The notes beneath the pieces were generated by a model, which worked only from the letters and a program-made list of their open reading frames with translations, ran no database searches and was not told the origin of the DNA. Made by a program: the position numbers and the translations under genes. A DNA stretch of 64,000 nucleotides from the NCBI GenBank assembly GCA_949130495.1, contig OX422211.1, forward strand, positions 338,277,504 through 338,341,503, written 5' to 3'. This DNA is from Sambucus nigra (taxonomy: Eukaryota; Streptophyta; Magnoliopsida; Dipsacales; Adoxaceae). Of the stretch, positions 31,803 through 43,033 are shown one piece after another. How positions within the stretch are numbered: the stretch's first letter is position 1; every line of letters starts with the position of its first letter.

Positions 31803-33003
31803 TGTAGAGGGGGCCTGAAGATAATCCTGGGATTAGGGATAATCCACCAATTAGCAACAGTGTTCTGAGGATAAGATCAGCATGGCAACTCAAGCGTGGC
31901 AGCTTGGGGAGGCAGCTTGGCGTGGCAACTCGTACTTTAGCTTATTGTTACTTTGCCATATTATAACTTTGTTTATATTGACTACGAGTTGTAACGACTG
32001 TAATGTTGTAACGAAAATAATGAATGGGTGTGAGGTCGAACGGTACTCGCGAGAGACCAGGCTTGGCAGGGCCTGGGAGAGCTTTCATGCTCTATCGAAC
32101 AACCTCACCGTGGGAACTTTAGAGGGACTTGGTTTGGAGGATTGAGAAGTGGGGCACCGTTGGGGCTTGTCTTGACCATCTTAGATACACCTGGTAAAAC
32201 ACTGAAGGACCCTGACCGTGGAACCTCAAGCGGAGCAGCTTGGAGTTCCATCGGGCATTGAGTTATGGACCAAACAACCCTCTACTTAAATGTCACATCT
32301 ACTGTGGGTGATGTCACTAGCCTTCTAAACAATGTCAGACATGCACTTGAGTAAACCACCGTGGTATTTGGGGCTGTCAGGCAGTTGGTAAGCCACCTCT
32401 GCGACAACAACCCCCTGACACACAGTGGTTAGGCAAAAGGCATATCTTGGCATTTAATGTTTATGACGTAGGAGACAACTAGTGCATCAGGCATTTAATG
32501 TTGTGACATAAAGTATGAGGGATGTCTTTCATAGTCTTTAATGACTGAGTTGCCTCGGGGGTGGTGTGGGGGGCTATTTAAGGACCCCAACCACCTTTGA
32601 GGAAAGGATGATCTTTTGAGAGTTCAAAAGTTATTACTAGAGAAATTTATTTACTAGAGAGAGTTATTGAAAAACCAGAGAGTTCTTCCACCCACCATTT
32701 TGTCATTTAGTATGAAGCTTTTAATACATGACAGAGATTCTTGAGAGTGTTTAGTGTTTTTGCCTGCCTACCAAGGTGCATCTAGGGTGCTTACTTCTCT
32801 CTCCCTCTAGCCAAGTTATTTCTGAGTTCTTTATTATATTGTGAGTCATACACGAGAGGTTTGTGAGTATAAGCTGGGTTCCATACATTCCAAACTGTTT
32901 TTTGTGTCTTGTGGCTAAATCACTAATGTTTACTGATTAACCTTGTCATCGCCATACTCAAAAAGGGGTTACGCCTCCATCTTATCTAAACTACCCTCTT
33001 ACA
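31803..33003 (+). repeat. 3' LTR of the young Tat element
   Basis: Starts TGTAGAGGGGG and ends CCCTCTTACA. It is followed by the 5-bp duplication ATTTT and resumed LINE sequence. Confidence 0.95.
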
Positions 33004-33050
33004 ATTTTAAATTAAGGTTACATATCCAAAAAGAAAGAAAGAAAAGCACA

Positions 33051-34441
33051 AAAGGTTTAGGCAACATTGTGTGGGACATCTTACCCTTTAAAGAACACCC
33101 GTAGGGAGGAGACTTCTTATGTCAGTATCTTGGTCAAACTCTCTAATTTTTCCCCTGCTACCTAATGTTAGTTAAATTCGTGTCATACAAACAAACCAAT
33201 AATATTTTATACTCTTCGATTAAAATTGAAAATATTTTTTTATCCATCGTGTATTTATAGACAACAATGTATTTTTTTTCTTGAAAAGATATAGCTTTTT
33301 GTAAACAGACGGTTAGCGAACAGTCACAACTAAGTGTAGAAATATCCTCCCAGAAAATTAAATAAAATTCTCCATAAATTCATTAACGAATGGGGTACTT
33401 TGACTCATCAAGTTTGAGGGTGAATCTACTTCTCTTCATTGTTATAACTCTCTCTCTCTCTTTCCCCACACATCTTCCTCTACAGTGTTTCCCAGATTGA
33501 GCTCTGACTACTATCAGGGAGACCTACATCATAGGCGTGGAAAGGAACAATTTAGATCTCTACTTTTCTCTTACAATTTACCATCAATTTGTCTATTCTT
33601 ATTATTAATTTAAGGAGATCGCGTACACTTAATGGTTTCTAATCTGATGAGTTTATTGTAATTGAGTAAAGAATATATAAAATATTAGCTAATGGAGACA
33701 TACTAAATGCAAATGGGAACTCTTTAAATGGGCAAAAAAAGTTCAAGTTCGAAGCAAATCACAGTCAAATTTGAGATCTTTCATATCCTCGCTCTAGCAC
33801 AATGTCACAATTGCATCCCAGAACTAGTTTTCTATTTCAGTTCATTAAGTTTGAGGTTTGTTTACTTTGGTAGGTTATTTTTTTATTGGGGGGCTGGGTG
33901 TCTACTTTCTTTTCATTTATACATTTAAAAGAATACTAGTACCATTAGCTTGAGTCAGGCAAAAGATTTAGATGCTACAGTTTGCTAACAAAAATTGCTT
34001 GTTTAAACTTCCAATTACTTGTATAGCCAGCAAACCAAATATGAATATCTAATAGCTTTTATAAAGTCCTTTCATAACATTAAACAAATTATATTTATTA
34101 CATATTGAAATTAACGGGAAGGTGAGTCAGGGTTATCCTAAAAATCAAAATGTAAGTATATATTTGGAAACAAATAAATATGAATGACACAGAGAACCAA
34201 CTATTCAAGCAAACAAGCTTATGGAAAATTAAAGCAAGCAAAAAAACTTTTAGCCCGAGCCTTGCAAATAAAATTTCTTAATGAATGAAGAATAGAAGAA
34301 AAATTCTAAAGTTCAATGACAAATGGCAAAGGGATAAATATCCAAAGCGCAACAACTCATGTCCTCATTGAAGATAACAATAAACCCCTGAAACTAATGC
34401 TCTCCTTTCAATATGTGCAGCGCAGTCATTTTGCAAATGAA
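33051..34441. other. AT-rich stretch without recognisable gene
   Basis: Follows the A-rich LINE tail. Only short chance ORFs and a CT-rich run near 33450 are seen. No terminal repeats or RNA gene found. Confidence 0.5.
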
Positions 34442-34917
34442 GCCTGAATTCTTCGGCATCAGTCCTTCATAACACACGTCACCAACCCCATAAGAGACGT
34501 GTTCCCTTACAATCCCGCATTGTGGATCATACAATCAGAGTTCATAATTAATAGCCAACTTTTGCCCACTAATACAATAAGAGTTTATAATTATATGGTT
34601 AGGCTATCAGATTTTAGTAGGAGAGAGTGGTTCAAAACCCACTATTTTCATATGGTGGATTTAATAGTACTGCTCCAAGACCGCCTGAATTCTTATCACA
34701 ACACAAGTCTTAGACCCCATAAGAGACGTGGTCCCTTACGATTCCCCATGGTGGATCATACAATCAGAGTTCATAATTAATAGTCAGCTTTTGCACAATC
34801 ATACAAATATGAATTCATAATTATATGGTCAGGCTATCAGATTCTCCTAGAGAAAGCGTGGCTCAAAGCCGACTATTTTCATGTGGTGGCTTTAGTAGTA
34901 CTGCTCCAAGACCAATC
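34442..34917. repeat. Tandem duplication, period 241 bp
   Basis: GCCTGAATTCTT begins both copies (34442 and 34683). Shared blocks are CCATAAGAGACGTG, GGATCATACAATCAGAGTTC, TTATATGGT.AGGCTATCAG and AGTACTGCTCCAAGACC. The copies differ at many sites, so the duplication is not recent. No coding meaning is seen. Confidence 0.85.
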
Positions 34918-35169
34918 TCAATATCACATAAATATGGCTGGTGGTGTTATGGAAAATAAATCCATCAGCTTGATTTTCTGATATTGTATAATTCCAAAAG
35001 AAGCCTTTGGATGTGTGGCTTGACATTTATTTTCTGCACTGGTCTCTTCTTGTTTGGAATTTGATCCGAGAGAGTACTTTGGCTTAGCCTGCAAATCGTG
35101 TCCATTAAATTTAGTACAAGGTATGTAATACTGACTTCAGTTTTTTAAAAAGGTTTTATCTTTAAGGCA
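34918..35169. other. No recognisable gene
   Basis: Mixed-composition sequence between the tandem duplication and the first LINE-like sequence. Nothing supported. Confidence 0.4.
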
Positions 35170-36039
35170 AAGTTGCAAGCAGACAGAAAATCTAGGGTCT
35201 TCTCATCTCAGATCTCCTCTTGTCGGAGCCTTCTCCCGGTGAGTGAACCTCCGTTTAGCATTCATTCACCAGCGAGAGGTTTGCCATGCCCTCATATCAA
35301 GTGGATTTTGAGCAATATAAGCTTCAGTTTTGTGGTTTGGGACTTATACAGAGCATGTGCTAGATTAATTGTTCTTCTATTGCATACTCTTTTCTGATGG
35401 TGCTGGTTTTGCAAAGCCGGGTTTCTGGCTCCTTCATCTAGGGCTGTTCGATGTTTAGTTATCTGGTATCTCTCTGCTACAGTTCAGTGTTCAAGTTTTC
35501 AGCATGTTTAAAAACATTTTGGAAGATTTTGCCTCCGGGGTACAACTGAAAACCCTAGGTGGTGTGTGCTTTACTTTTTAGCTGAAAATTCAATAGCATT
35601 CTGGTTTCAATTTCTCTATCTTTTTGTCACATATTTTTAACAACGGTTTTTGGATTATCATCACCATGCAAGGTGTTTCAAGAGTATGGAAAGGGCCGAA
35701 GTTCTTTAGCATCTCCATTGAGGAAAATTCTTCAATTTGAAGGGGCCGAAGTTCAGTTTGAAGAGACGTCTAATGTACCATTGCTACAGCTTACAGAACA
35801 GCGTTATTTAAAAAATTCTGGATGGTCTTCGACCTGGGTTCTGGAGTCTGAATGAGCCAAGCTTTGAAAGATGAGGCTAAGTCATCTTTAGAAAACTCCG
35901 CATTAAACGTGCCTTTTTTTTTTATTAGTAAATCTGTTAAAGGAAAATTTATTACTATCTTTACTATCGGGATAACAGGCGAAGGGAGATTGTTATGCTA
36001 TAAGAAAACCAAAAAAAACATATCAATAGAATCCTTATA

Positions 36040-38405
36040 GGGAGCGTGTGGGCGTCCAGATTTAAAGATTGGCTAGTTCTTCCTTCGATATGGATATCAA
36101 GAGGTATACACATTTATATAATCTCTATAGAATGGAAATGGATGTTTTCGCGTGTGAGACAAAAAAATTCAGCAAAAGTGGCCTCTGATCATAGCCCAGT
36201 TGTCTTAGATACTAATGCATTTAGGTAGGGCCAACCCTGTTTAGATTTGAGAACATGCGGCTAGATCATAAGGATTTTATAGGCTGCTTTAAAACATGGT
36301 GGGATCAGTGCAAAGTTAAAGTGTGGGAAGATTTTTAATTTAAGAAAAAATGGATAGTTTAAAACACAGGATTAAATCATGGAATAAAAGAGGTTTTTGG
36401 TGACATTAGATTAGAAAAGGGTGCCATCTTAAATAGACATAGTAATTGATGATTTAAAAGAGATGGGCGTCTCGGGGAATGGCTTGTGTAGGGAAAGAGA
36501 GTCTTTGAAAACTAAGTCAAAAGTTTTACTTCGTAGAGCGGAGATTTCGTGGAATCAGATAGTAAGACTTAAAGGAGTCAAAGAATGGGGTAACAATACA
36601 AAGTTTATTCATAGGGTTGCAAACAGCAGGAAGTGCAACAAAATGATGTGAAACCAGAGAATAATGAAGGGTGGGAGGAGGACACCGTGAGAGGAGTGAT
36701 GTTTTTTCAAAAACTATATTAGGACGATTGTTTTAGAATTGAGGGGTTAGATTGGAGAGCTATTTGTGAGTAAAAGAAAGTGTGGTTGTAAATTACTTTT
36801 TGAGAGGGGATTGTGATAGCTTTGAGAGATTGTGAGGGAGACAAAACACTAGGACCGGATGGACTTACCATAATGGCCTTGAAAAAATTGTGGGATGTGG
36901 GGAAGAAAAATATTTTGAAAGTGTTTTCGAAATTCCATGAAAACGGTGTAATTAACGCTAGAACTAACGGCACCTAAATTTTCCTCATCCTAAAAAAACT
37001 ATCTTCTTTAAAGGCAAGGATTTTAGGCCGATTACTCTTGTTACAAGTTTATACAAGCTCTTGACTAACGTTAAGGTTGAAAGAAGTTATGGCGGATATA
37101 CCATTAGAGAAATTATAAGTGTACCAAATTGAAACCGCCTTGAAACCGCATTACACACGTGTCGTGTCGTGATTGATTAATTCCTTATGGATGTGGGTCC
37201 GCACCAGCAGTATTAACCAATTACCGCATGCCACGTAGGCAATGCGGTTTGAAATGGCGGTACATGTAGAATTGCTCATACCATTAATGGTACCCAATGG
37301 TCTTTTGTGAAAGGTAGATGAATTTTAGACAATGAAGCGATGGAATATAGATTCTTGAAGAAAGAGGGCTTAGTTTTCGAAATTGATTTGGAAAAAGCTT
37401 ATGATGAGATGAGATAGAATTGCCTTGAGATGAAAGGTTTCGAGGATAGAGGAGAATGGATTAAATGATGTTTTTCTACAAGTAATTTTTCAATCATGGT
37501 TTACTAAAAGATGATGTTTTATATAAATTTCTTTTTGTGTTTGTTGCAAATGTACTTTCTCGTCTAATTGAAAGGCTTGTGATAAGAATGTCACAGAAGG
37601 TTTCGAAGCAGGAAAGAAGAGAATAAGGGTGTCACTACTATTCGCGGATGACACAATTTTTTGTGTCCGCTAAGGGGTGATTGATCTTAATCTCATTAGT
37701 AGGATCTTAGGACTAAAAATTATTATGGCTAAAAGTCTTCTCGTGGGTATAAAGGCGAAGGTAGAGAAGGTAAGCAAATTGGCCAATGAATTAGAATGTG
37801 ATAGTGGATCATGGCCTGAGAACACTTAGAAATGCCTCTAGGCGACAACCCTTGTGGTGTGAAATTTTGGTCACCGTGGTAGAAAAGGTGATTAAAAGAC
37901 TTATGGGTGGTTGAGGGGTGCATGGTAGGCTTACGCTTGTCCAATCGGTCCTTAGTGGCATCCCCATTTAATCTTCTCTTTTTAAAAAGTTGGTGTTGCT
38001 AAAGCAAAACTCATAAGAAACATCATATGGGAGGGTAATAAAGAACATTTGGTTGATTAGAAAACTATATGCAGAAACAAGTCAAAATGCAGGTTGGATA
38101 TCGTAATATACTTAAAAGGAATGTCTCTCTTCGGCAAGTGGCTACAGAGGTCTCCACTAGAGAAAGAGTTTCCCTCTGCTGTTTTATTACTGAAAGCAAC
38201 TATGGTCTTCATGAAAATGAATGGGATTCTAAATTGCTGGTGAGAGCGTCTCATCATGGTCCTTGTAATTCATTTCTCACAGCTTAAATCCATTCATGAA
38301 GTCTACGCGTCTTCTTGTTGGGTGGGGAAACAAATTTCATTTTGGGAAGACACTTGGGTTGGTGAGGCCATTGAGATTATCTCATTTCCTCACCTTTATA
38401 GAGCG
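36040..38405 (+). pseudogene. LINE ORF2 (endonuclease end and reverse transcriptase), decayed
   Basis: The endonuclease is represented by its beginning (SRFKDWLVLPS) joined closely to its end (SDHSPVVLD), so most of the domain has been deleted. RT landmarks follow: MRLDHKDFIGCFKTWWDQC (about 36255), CEGDKTLGPDGLTIMALKK (about 36835), DFRPITLVTSLYKLL (about 37020), FEIDLEKAYDEM (about 37380) and LFADDT (about 37640; the catalytic FADD box). Stops and frameshifts are frequent. The tail beyond the hAT element is at 40171-40900. Confidence 0.78.
37120..37264. mobile_element. Small MITE of about 145 bp inside the LINE
   Basis: The left end GTACCAAATTGAAACCGCCTT and the right end, reverse complement GTACCGCCATTTCAAACCGC, are imperfect inverted repeats, and both then reach GCATT. 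The block interrupts the LINE RT reading. The target duplication is not clear, so the superfamily is open. Confidence 0.5.
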
Positions 38406-39089
38406 CAATGTTTTTAATTGCGCGCTATTGCGAACGCAATAGCGCGCTATTGCGTTTTGCCCCCCAAAAACGCAATATAGCGCACTTTCTTTTCGGGGTA
38501 CCCCAATAGCGTGCGCTATTGGATGACGTGGCACGCTAAAGTGCGCAATTGGGCACTATTTTGAGCTATTTTGCGCAATTGGAGCGCAATCTGGGTTTGA
38601 AAAAAAAAACAAAGCGGTGACGATTTGTAAAAAAAAGAGGCGGAATAATTGTTTCTATTACTAACCAAAACCCTTAACCCCTCAAAAAAATTACGGTCTC
38701 TTAAAAAAAATACTTTCCCTCGCACAAACCGAAATCCAAAAAAAAAACTAAAAATATATTCCTTACCTATCGCCGGATCAAGTCGGAGCTGTGGTTTATT
38801 GCTAGAGGTTGATTGCTGATGGTCGGAGGTTTCTTCTACTGAAATCAGCTTGTGATTTAGTTTGGGAGACTTTCTCTTTCTGCTGTCGGCTTTCATTGTA
38901 TGTTATGAAGCTATTTCAGCTTGAAAAATGTTACGACTCTGTTAACTTTGTTTGGGAGCTTTAAAAATGTTACAAGCTATTTCGTTTGTAACTTTTTTAA
39001 CTCTGTTAACTTTGTTTGTAACTTTGTTTATGACTCAGGAAACTCCGTTAAATTTGTTTTCTAATAACTCTCACTTTTTTTCATATCTC

Positions 39090-39554
39090 AATTTAACTTC
39101 TTTTTTTCAAATCTCAGTAGAAAATATAATTTTATTTTTATAAATTTAAGTTTAAAATGTTTTCTATTTTGTAATTTTCAGTTTCAAAATGCGAACCTTG
39201 TGCGACCGCGATTTAAAACATTGGTTTACAAAGAATGCTATTTTTTAAATCTCAGCTTTAAAAATGTTAGTTTTCAAGTAAAATGTCATTTATATATATA
39301 TATATATTCGTGATGGTGGGTATAGAGAGAGGGAAGCGGAATCGTGTGATTGAGACATTTGAGGAAAGAGAAACTATTTGTTTTAATAAATGTAAAATGG
39401 ATGGCTTTAGTTTGGGCGGGATACGAAAATTGTTTAGGCGGGATATTAAATTTAGGTACTCAATCACAGCTATTCATTTATCCAGGAAAGATGTGGCCAA
39501 ATCTGAACCCTTATTGTGCTTCTATATTTTTTGAATTCAAAATCCATGCTATCT

Positions 39555-39610
<56 letters not shown>

Positions 39611-40065
39611 TCTCAGTTTAAAATCATACTTTTTCTAATTTTTATTTTTTTATTAAATCTCAGTTTTAACAAATATGTTACTTTTTTCGCAAATTTCAGC
39701 TTAATATGTTATTTGTTTTACTAATTTAAGTTGAAATGTTACGTATTTTACAAATTTCAATTTAAAATGTTGATTCCTTTTTATTTTTTAACAAATTTCA
39801 CTTTAAAATGTTACTTATTTTTTGTTTACAAATTTGAGTTTAAAATGTAACATTTTTCACAAATCCAATTTAAAGCATTACAATTTTTTCCATAAATTTC
39901 AGTTGAAATGTTATTTAGTTTACAGATTTCAATATAAAATGTTACTTTTAATAAAAAAATAAGTTTCAAATGTTGCCTTTTTAAAAAAAAAATAGTTTAA
40001 AATGCCACTTCCTTACAATTTTCATTTTAAAATGTTGTTTATTAATTTATTTATATATTTTATAT
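39090..40065. repeat. Degenerate tandem repeat with unit near ACAAATTTCAGTTTAAAATG
   Basis: Variants of AAATTTCAGTTTAAAATGTTAC recur many times (for example at about 39660, 39740, 39830 and 39990) with a spacing of roughly 35-60 bases, inside the hAT element. Confidence 0.7.
39555..39606. repeat. (AT)n microsatellite
   Basis: About 25 AT dinucleotides in a row within the hAT element. Likely length-variable. Confidence 0.9.
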
Positions 40066-40170
40066 GTTTTTCTAATAAAAAAAATGGAATGCACGAATTG
40101 CTTGCGCGATGCGCGACGCGACTTCGGAGCCAAAACGTGACACCCCGCGCGACCGTGATTTAAAACATTG

Positions 40171-40900
40171 ATAGAGCGTCTCTCAAACCTCTATTTCAAG
40201 TGTGATTTTGAGGAATTCCAACAATACTTACTTTGGAATTCGTGCTTTAAAAGAAATCTTGGTGATAGGGAACTTGAGAAATTGGTCGATTTGCTCACCT
40301 TGATTGATGGTTTTCACCTTTCTCAGGAATTCTATGATAATGGGTATAGATTGCTAATAGTACGTGGGATTCCCGTGCAAAAAATATTTTCAATGATCTT
40401 GCGAAGTCTCTCCATCACTTCCTATTTTTTATCACGAAGATGATGGGGGAAACGTGAATACCCTCAAAAGTCCAAGTTTTGCATGGTTGGCTGCTACGAG
40501 GAGAGACGAAGGGGGCTACACAAGAACAAGAGGGATCCACAAGCGGCGGAATTCCAAACCCATAAAACAAACGGAATTCCACAAATACCTTACCTGTGAC
40601 TTTTTCCAACGCAAAACTCTGTTTATCACTCACTTGTTCGTGTAGGAATGAGAATGAGTCCATTGACCACATTTTATTTATTGTTCTTTTACTAAACTCT
40701 TGTGGTATAAAGTGCTTAAAGGGCTTGAAATTGATGTTTTTCCTAAGAGTTGGGAAAGTTCCTCTCAATGGCGTGGGTACCTAACAGAAATAGGAAGAAG
40801 GCCAGCTACTTGTGGAGATGTATCTTTGTGGTCTTAATGTGGAACGTTTGGTTAGAAAGGAATAGAAGAACTTTTAAAGATAAGTCGGTGGAGTAATATG
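40171..40900 (+). pseudogene. LINE ORF2 C-terminal remnant
   Basis: The reading NLGDRELEKLVDLLTLIDGF, then a zinc-knuckle-like NENESIDHILFI (about 40635), is the conserved tail of plant LINE ORF2. It is the continuation of 36040-38405 across the hAT element and is broken by frameshifts. Confidence 0.65.
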
Positions 40901-41423
40901 AGTTATGGTTGAAGATAACCTTTGTTGCATCCCTTTGGTCAACTTCGTCTATGGTTTTCAACAGGGTTGATTTATCCTCTATTCAAGGAAATTGGCTTAT
41001 GTGTTGTTATAAGATGGGAGTCTCTAGTAGGCTAGAAATGTCTTTTGAGGAAGAGGGCCAATGTCTTTTGAGGAGAGGTTGTTTTCTGTTCTTATTTTTT
41101 TACTTTTTTCCTCTTTATTATATGTCTATTACCTCTGTTATGATAATCTGGGGAATTTGCTGGATCACCTAACCTGTATGGCATTTAAGATGGTAGTTGA
41201 TCTAATAAAATTGATTTTGTTTTTGATAGGAAAAAAAAATATTCCTAACTAATAGCCAACTTTTTATAATTGAAAAATAAAATGAAATAGGATTTAGATA
41301 AGACAACGAGTTTGGTATTGACATAGCGTTATTATTTGTGTATTAATATATACAACAAATATGTAATTTATATCACAAATAGATTGCAGATAAAGAATAA
41401 ATATTAAGTGTGTTCCTCTTTAC

Positions 41424-42179
41424 CTCACGGAAGAATCACGCTGATTATCTTCAAATGAAATGTCATAAACAACGACCATGTCCTCTGCCTTGTGAGGATT
41501 GTTTGTGCTTGCAAATGTTTTAACCTATAGAAATGTAGATGTGAAGTAAATAATAACAATAATAATAAAGGGAAAATACAAAATTCATCCTCAAGTTTGG
41601 GTCATCTTCAATTTATACACTATGTTTCAGAAGTTGTAACGTTTTCGTGAATTTTAAACATGGTTGCAATGTTGACCAACCGTTTTCTTTCCCTTGGAAA
41701 CTTAACGAAACTTAATAAGTAGAAATCCACCTTTACAACCCATGTCTAAATTATTTGTTGAGTCGTTGCCATGTAGCTTAAAAAAATTAAATGAAATTAT
41801 ATTAACATTTAAACTGTAATGATATTTAGATAAAATTAATTACATTAACAACAAACTAATTAATTTAGATAGAAGATGAAGTGGGTCTCTATCTCATGGC
41901 AGCATGTGTATTTATTCACAGAAACGGTGTATAAATTAACCATACCCATTATCACAAAAGGTTAGATACCACCAGTCCTTGTAAAAAAAGAAAACACATG
42001 AGCGTAATTTTGAAATAATATAATTAGTTTGCATTTTAAAAGGAATAGGTTTGAAAGAGTGGTTATAAAGAAAAGTTGGGACACTTGAATACATGATAGC
42101 AAAAATAAAAGTGGAAGCATTTTTAAATACCTGATATGCTTGTAGTGAATAGTGGGCATTTCTGTGTTCTTGAAGATAC
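41424..42179 (-). pseudogene. Two exons of an unidentified gene (fragment)
   Basis: On the minus strand, exon 42179-42131 (acceptor TTTTTGCAG, donor CAG/GTATTT) encodes YLQEHRNAHYSLQAYQ. Exon 41524-41424 (acceptor CTATAG, donor GTGAG/GTAAAG) encodes VKTFASTNNPHKAEDMVVVY and DISFEDNQRDSSVR in a compatible frame. Good splice sites and a clean frame argue for real exons, but no flanking exons are evident, so it is probably a captured or duplicated fragment. The second exon is related to 5071-6186, 36 kb away. The intron holds a MULE-like end (41569 onwards). I cannot name the protein. Confidence 0.5.
41569..41800. repeat. MULE-like terminal arm
   Basis: GGGAAAATACAAAATTCATCC, then CAAGTTTGGGTCATCTTCAA and TTTCAGAAGTTGTAACG, match the arms of the element at 16128-19974. 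The partner arm was not located, so the element's extent is unknown. Confidence 0.5.
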
Positions 42180-42562
42180 CTGCAAAAACGAAAGTGGAAT
42201 TGACGACCAATTAAGAGTTTTGAAGGGTGATTGATATGTGGTTTTGGTTAGGCAAAGACTGATATATATAACATATATAATGCTTAGTGGCGGAGTGACC
42301 GAGACTGATATATATGTAGTCAGACAAAAGTGGGCCGCTGTTTTGTCGCAAAAATTTGCTGTTGTGTTTTTAAGTACCGCATCCCAAGATATCCCTTTCA
42401 AATATCCACAAAGTTTGTTTCCCACTTTTCCTTTCAACTTGTTTCATGATCTTACGCTAATCACGATCGATAATTTCAGGCGGACGGACTCACGAATACG
42501 GTTTATTTTTAGTCATTCATCCACGTGTTGCATTTGTTTTGATTTATTTTGTGGGTTCTATA

Positions 42563-43033
42563 TACGTTACACGAAATGAGTCGAATTTGTGCATCGCTGT
42601 ATAAGAAATCAATCACCATTTGTGTGTTCGTTTTATCTTTTTAACCTCAGAGAGGCTGACTGATTGATAAAAATATATATTTAGTGACAGAGTGACCGAA
42701 AATGGTATATATGTAACCTGACATGCATTTAGTGGTAGTTAGGATTTATCGGGGATGACCTAATTTAAGGGTAATTTTCGAGAGTTCGAAGGTAGCTCTC
42801 GAGTCAAAAAAAAATCAAAAATATTTTTGATAATTTATTATGGCCATGTTTGGTTGTGCAAATCATTTGGTTATGTAAATTGGTTCATTGTGAATTAGTG
42901 AATTGTAAATTAGTGGAGTTGAAATGAGTTTAAATTCATTTTTACGTAATGTTTGGTAATCTGAAATTGATATTAAAGTTCTATGAGAAAAAAAGATAAA
43001 AATTAGTTAAGAGAGGGGTAGGGAAGAGAGAGT
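42563..43033. repeat. Direct repeat, copy 1 (about 0.45 kb)
   Basis: Shares long blocks with 44931-45382, such as AACCTCAGAGAGGCT, TTAGGATTTATCGGGGATG and TTTTCGAGAGTTCGAAGG. Its last 190 bases are the left part of the same Tourist-like MITE that is complete at 45196-45612. Confidence 0.85.

Larger units (their letters stand above)
20945..33003 (+). mobile_element. Full-length Tat-lineage Ty3/gypsy retrotransposon (12,059 bp), young
   Basis: Both LTRs, a primer-binding site, gag, protease, RT, RNase H, archaeal-type second RNase H, integrase, an antisense multi-exon gene, a tandem-repeat block, a purine tract and the 3' LTR are all present. The target duplication ATTTT flanks it (20940-20944 and 33004-33008). 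The LTRs (1,187 and 1,201 bp) differ by about six substitutions plus a 14-bp indel by eye, so insertion is recent, probably within a few hundred thousand years at usual plant rates. The second RNase H and the extra gene after pol are hallmarks of the Tat lineage (Ogre, Retand and relatives). It interrupts an old LINE. Confidence 0.95.
12830..33050 (+). mobile_element. LINE (plant L1 type), split by nested insertions
   Basis: Pieces of a single plus-strand LINE can be followed at about 12830-15483, 15811-15877, about 20380-20944 and 33009-33050. The end of ORF1 (DLDLNGDDWIATTIRGFSKF), the endonuclease start, the RT and the C-terminal zinc-knuckle-like region (TVDHILVH) appear in the right order, then an A-rich tail. 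The interruptions are a TRIM-like element (15484-15805), a MITE/MULE/LTR nest (about 15878-20250) and a Tat element (20945-33003). The coding frame either side of the TRIM reads on smoothly, which shows that the pieces belong together. Exact 5' end not found. Confidence 0.72.
38406..40170. mobile_element. Non-autonomous hAT element (1,765 bp) with 8-bp target duplication
   Basis: The ends CAATGTTTTTAATTGCGCGC and GCGCGACCGTGATTTAAAACATTG (outer 20 bases compared) are inverted repeats, and ATAGAGCG is duplicated exactly on both sides (38398-38405 and 40171-40178). GCGCTATTGCG-like words recur in the left 200 bases, like the subterminal transposase-binding repeats of hAT elements. A second copy of the right end (GCGACCGCGATTTAAAACATTGG) lies inside at about 39199-39221. 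There is no transposase. The interior beyond 39100 is made of degenerate short tandem repeats. It splits a LINE whose reading resumes after it. Confidence 0.92.
35170..41240 (+). mobile_element. Second LINE (plant L1 type), decayed, with a nested hAT
   Basis: ORF1-like words (VWKGPKFFSISIEEN, about 35685), endonuclease pieces (SRFKDWLVLPS at about 36060, SDHSPVVLD at about 36185), RT blocks and the C-terminal ORF2 part (NLGDRELEKLVDLL, about 40255) follow one another on the plus strand. A short A run (41230-41238) after TTTTGATAGG closes it, as in other plant LINEs. A hAT element (38406-40170) and a small MITE (about 37120-37264) interrupt it. The 5' limit is uncertain, and 35170 is where a GC-richer leader begins. 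Confidence 0.65.
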
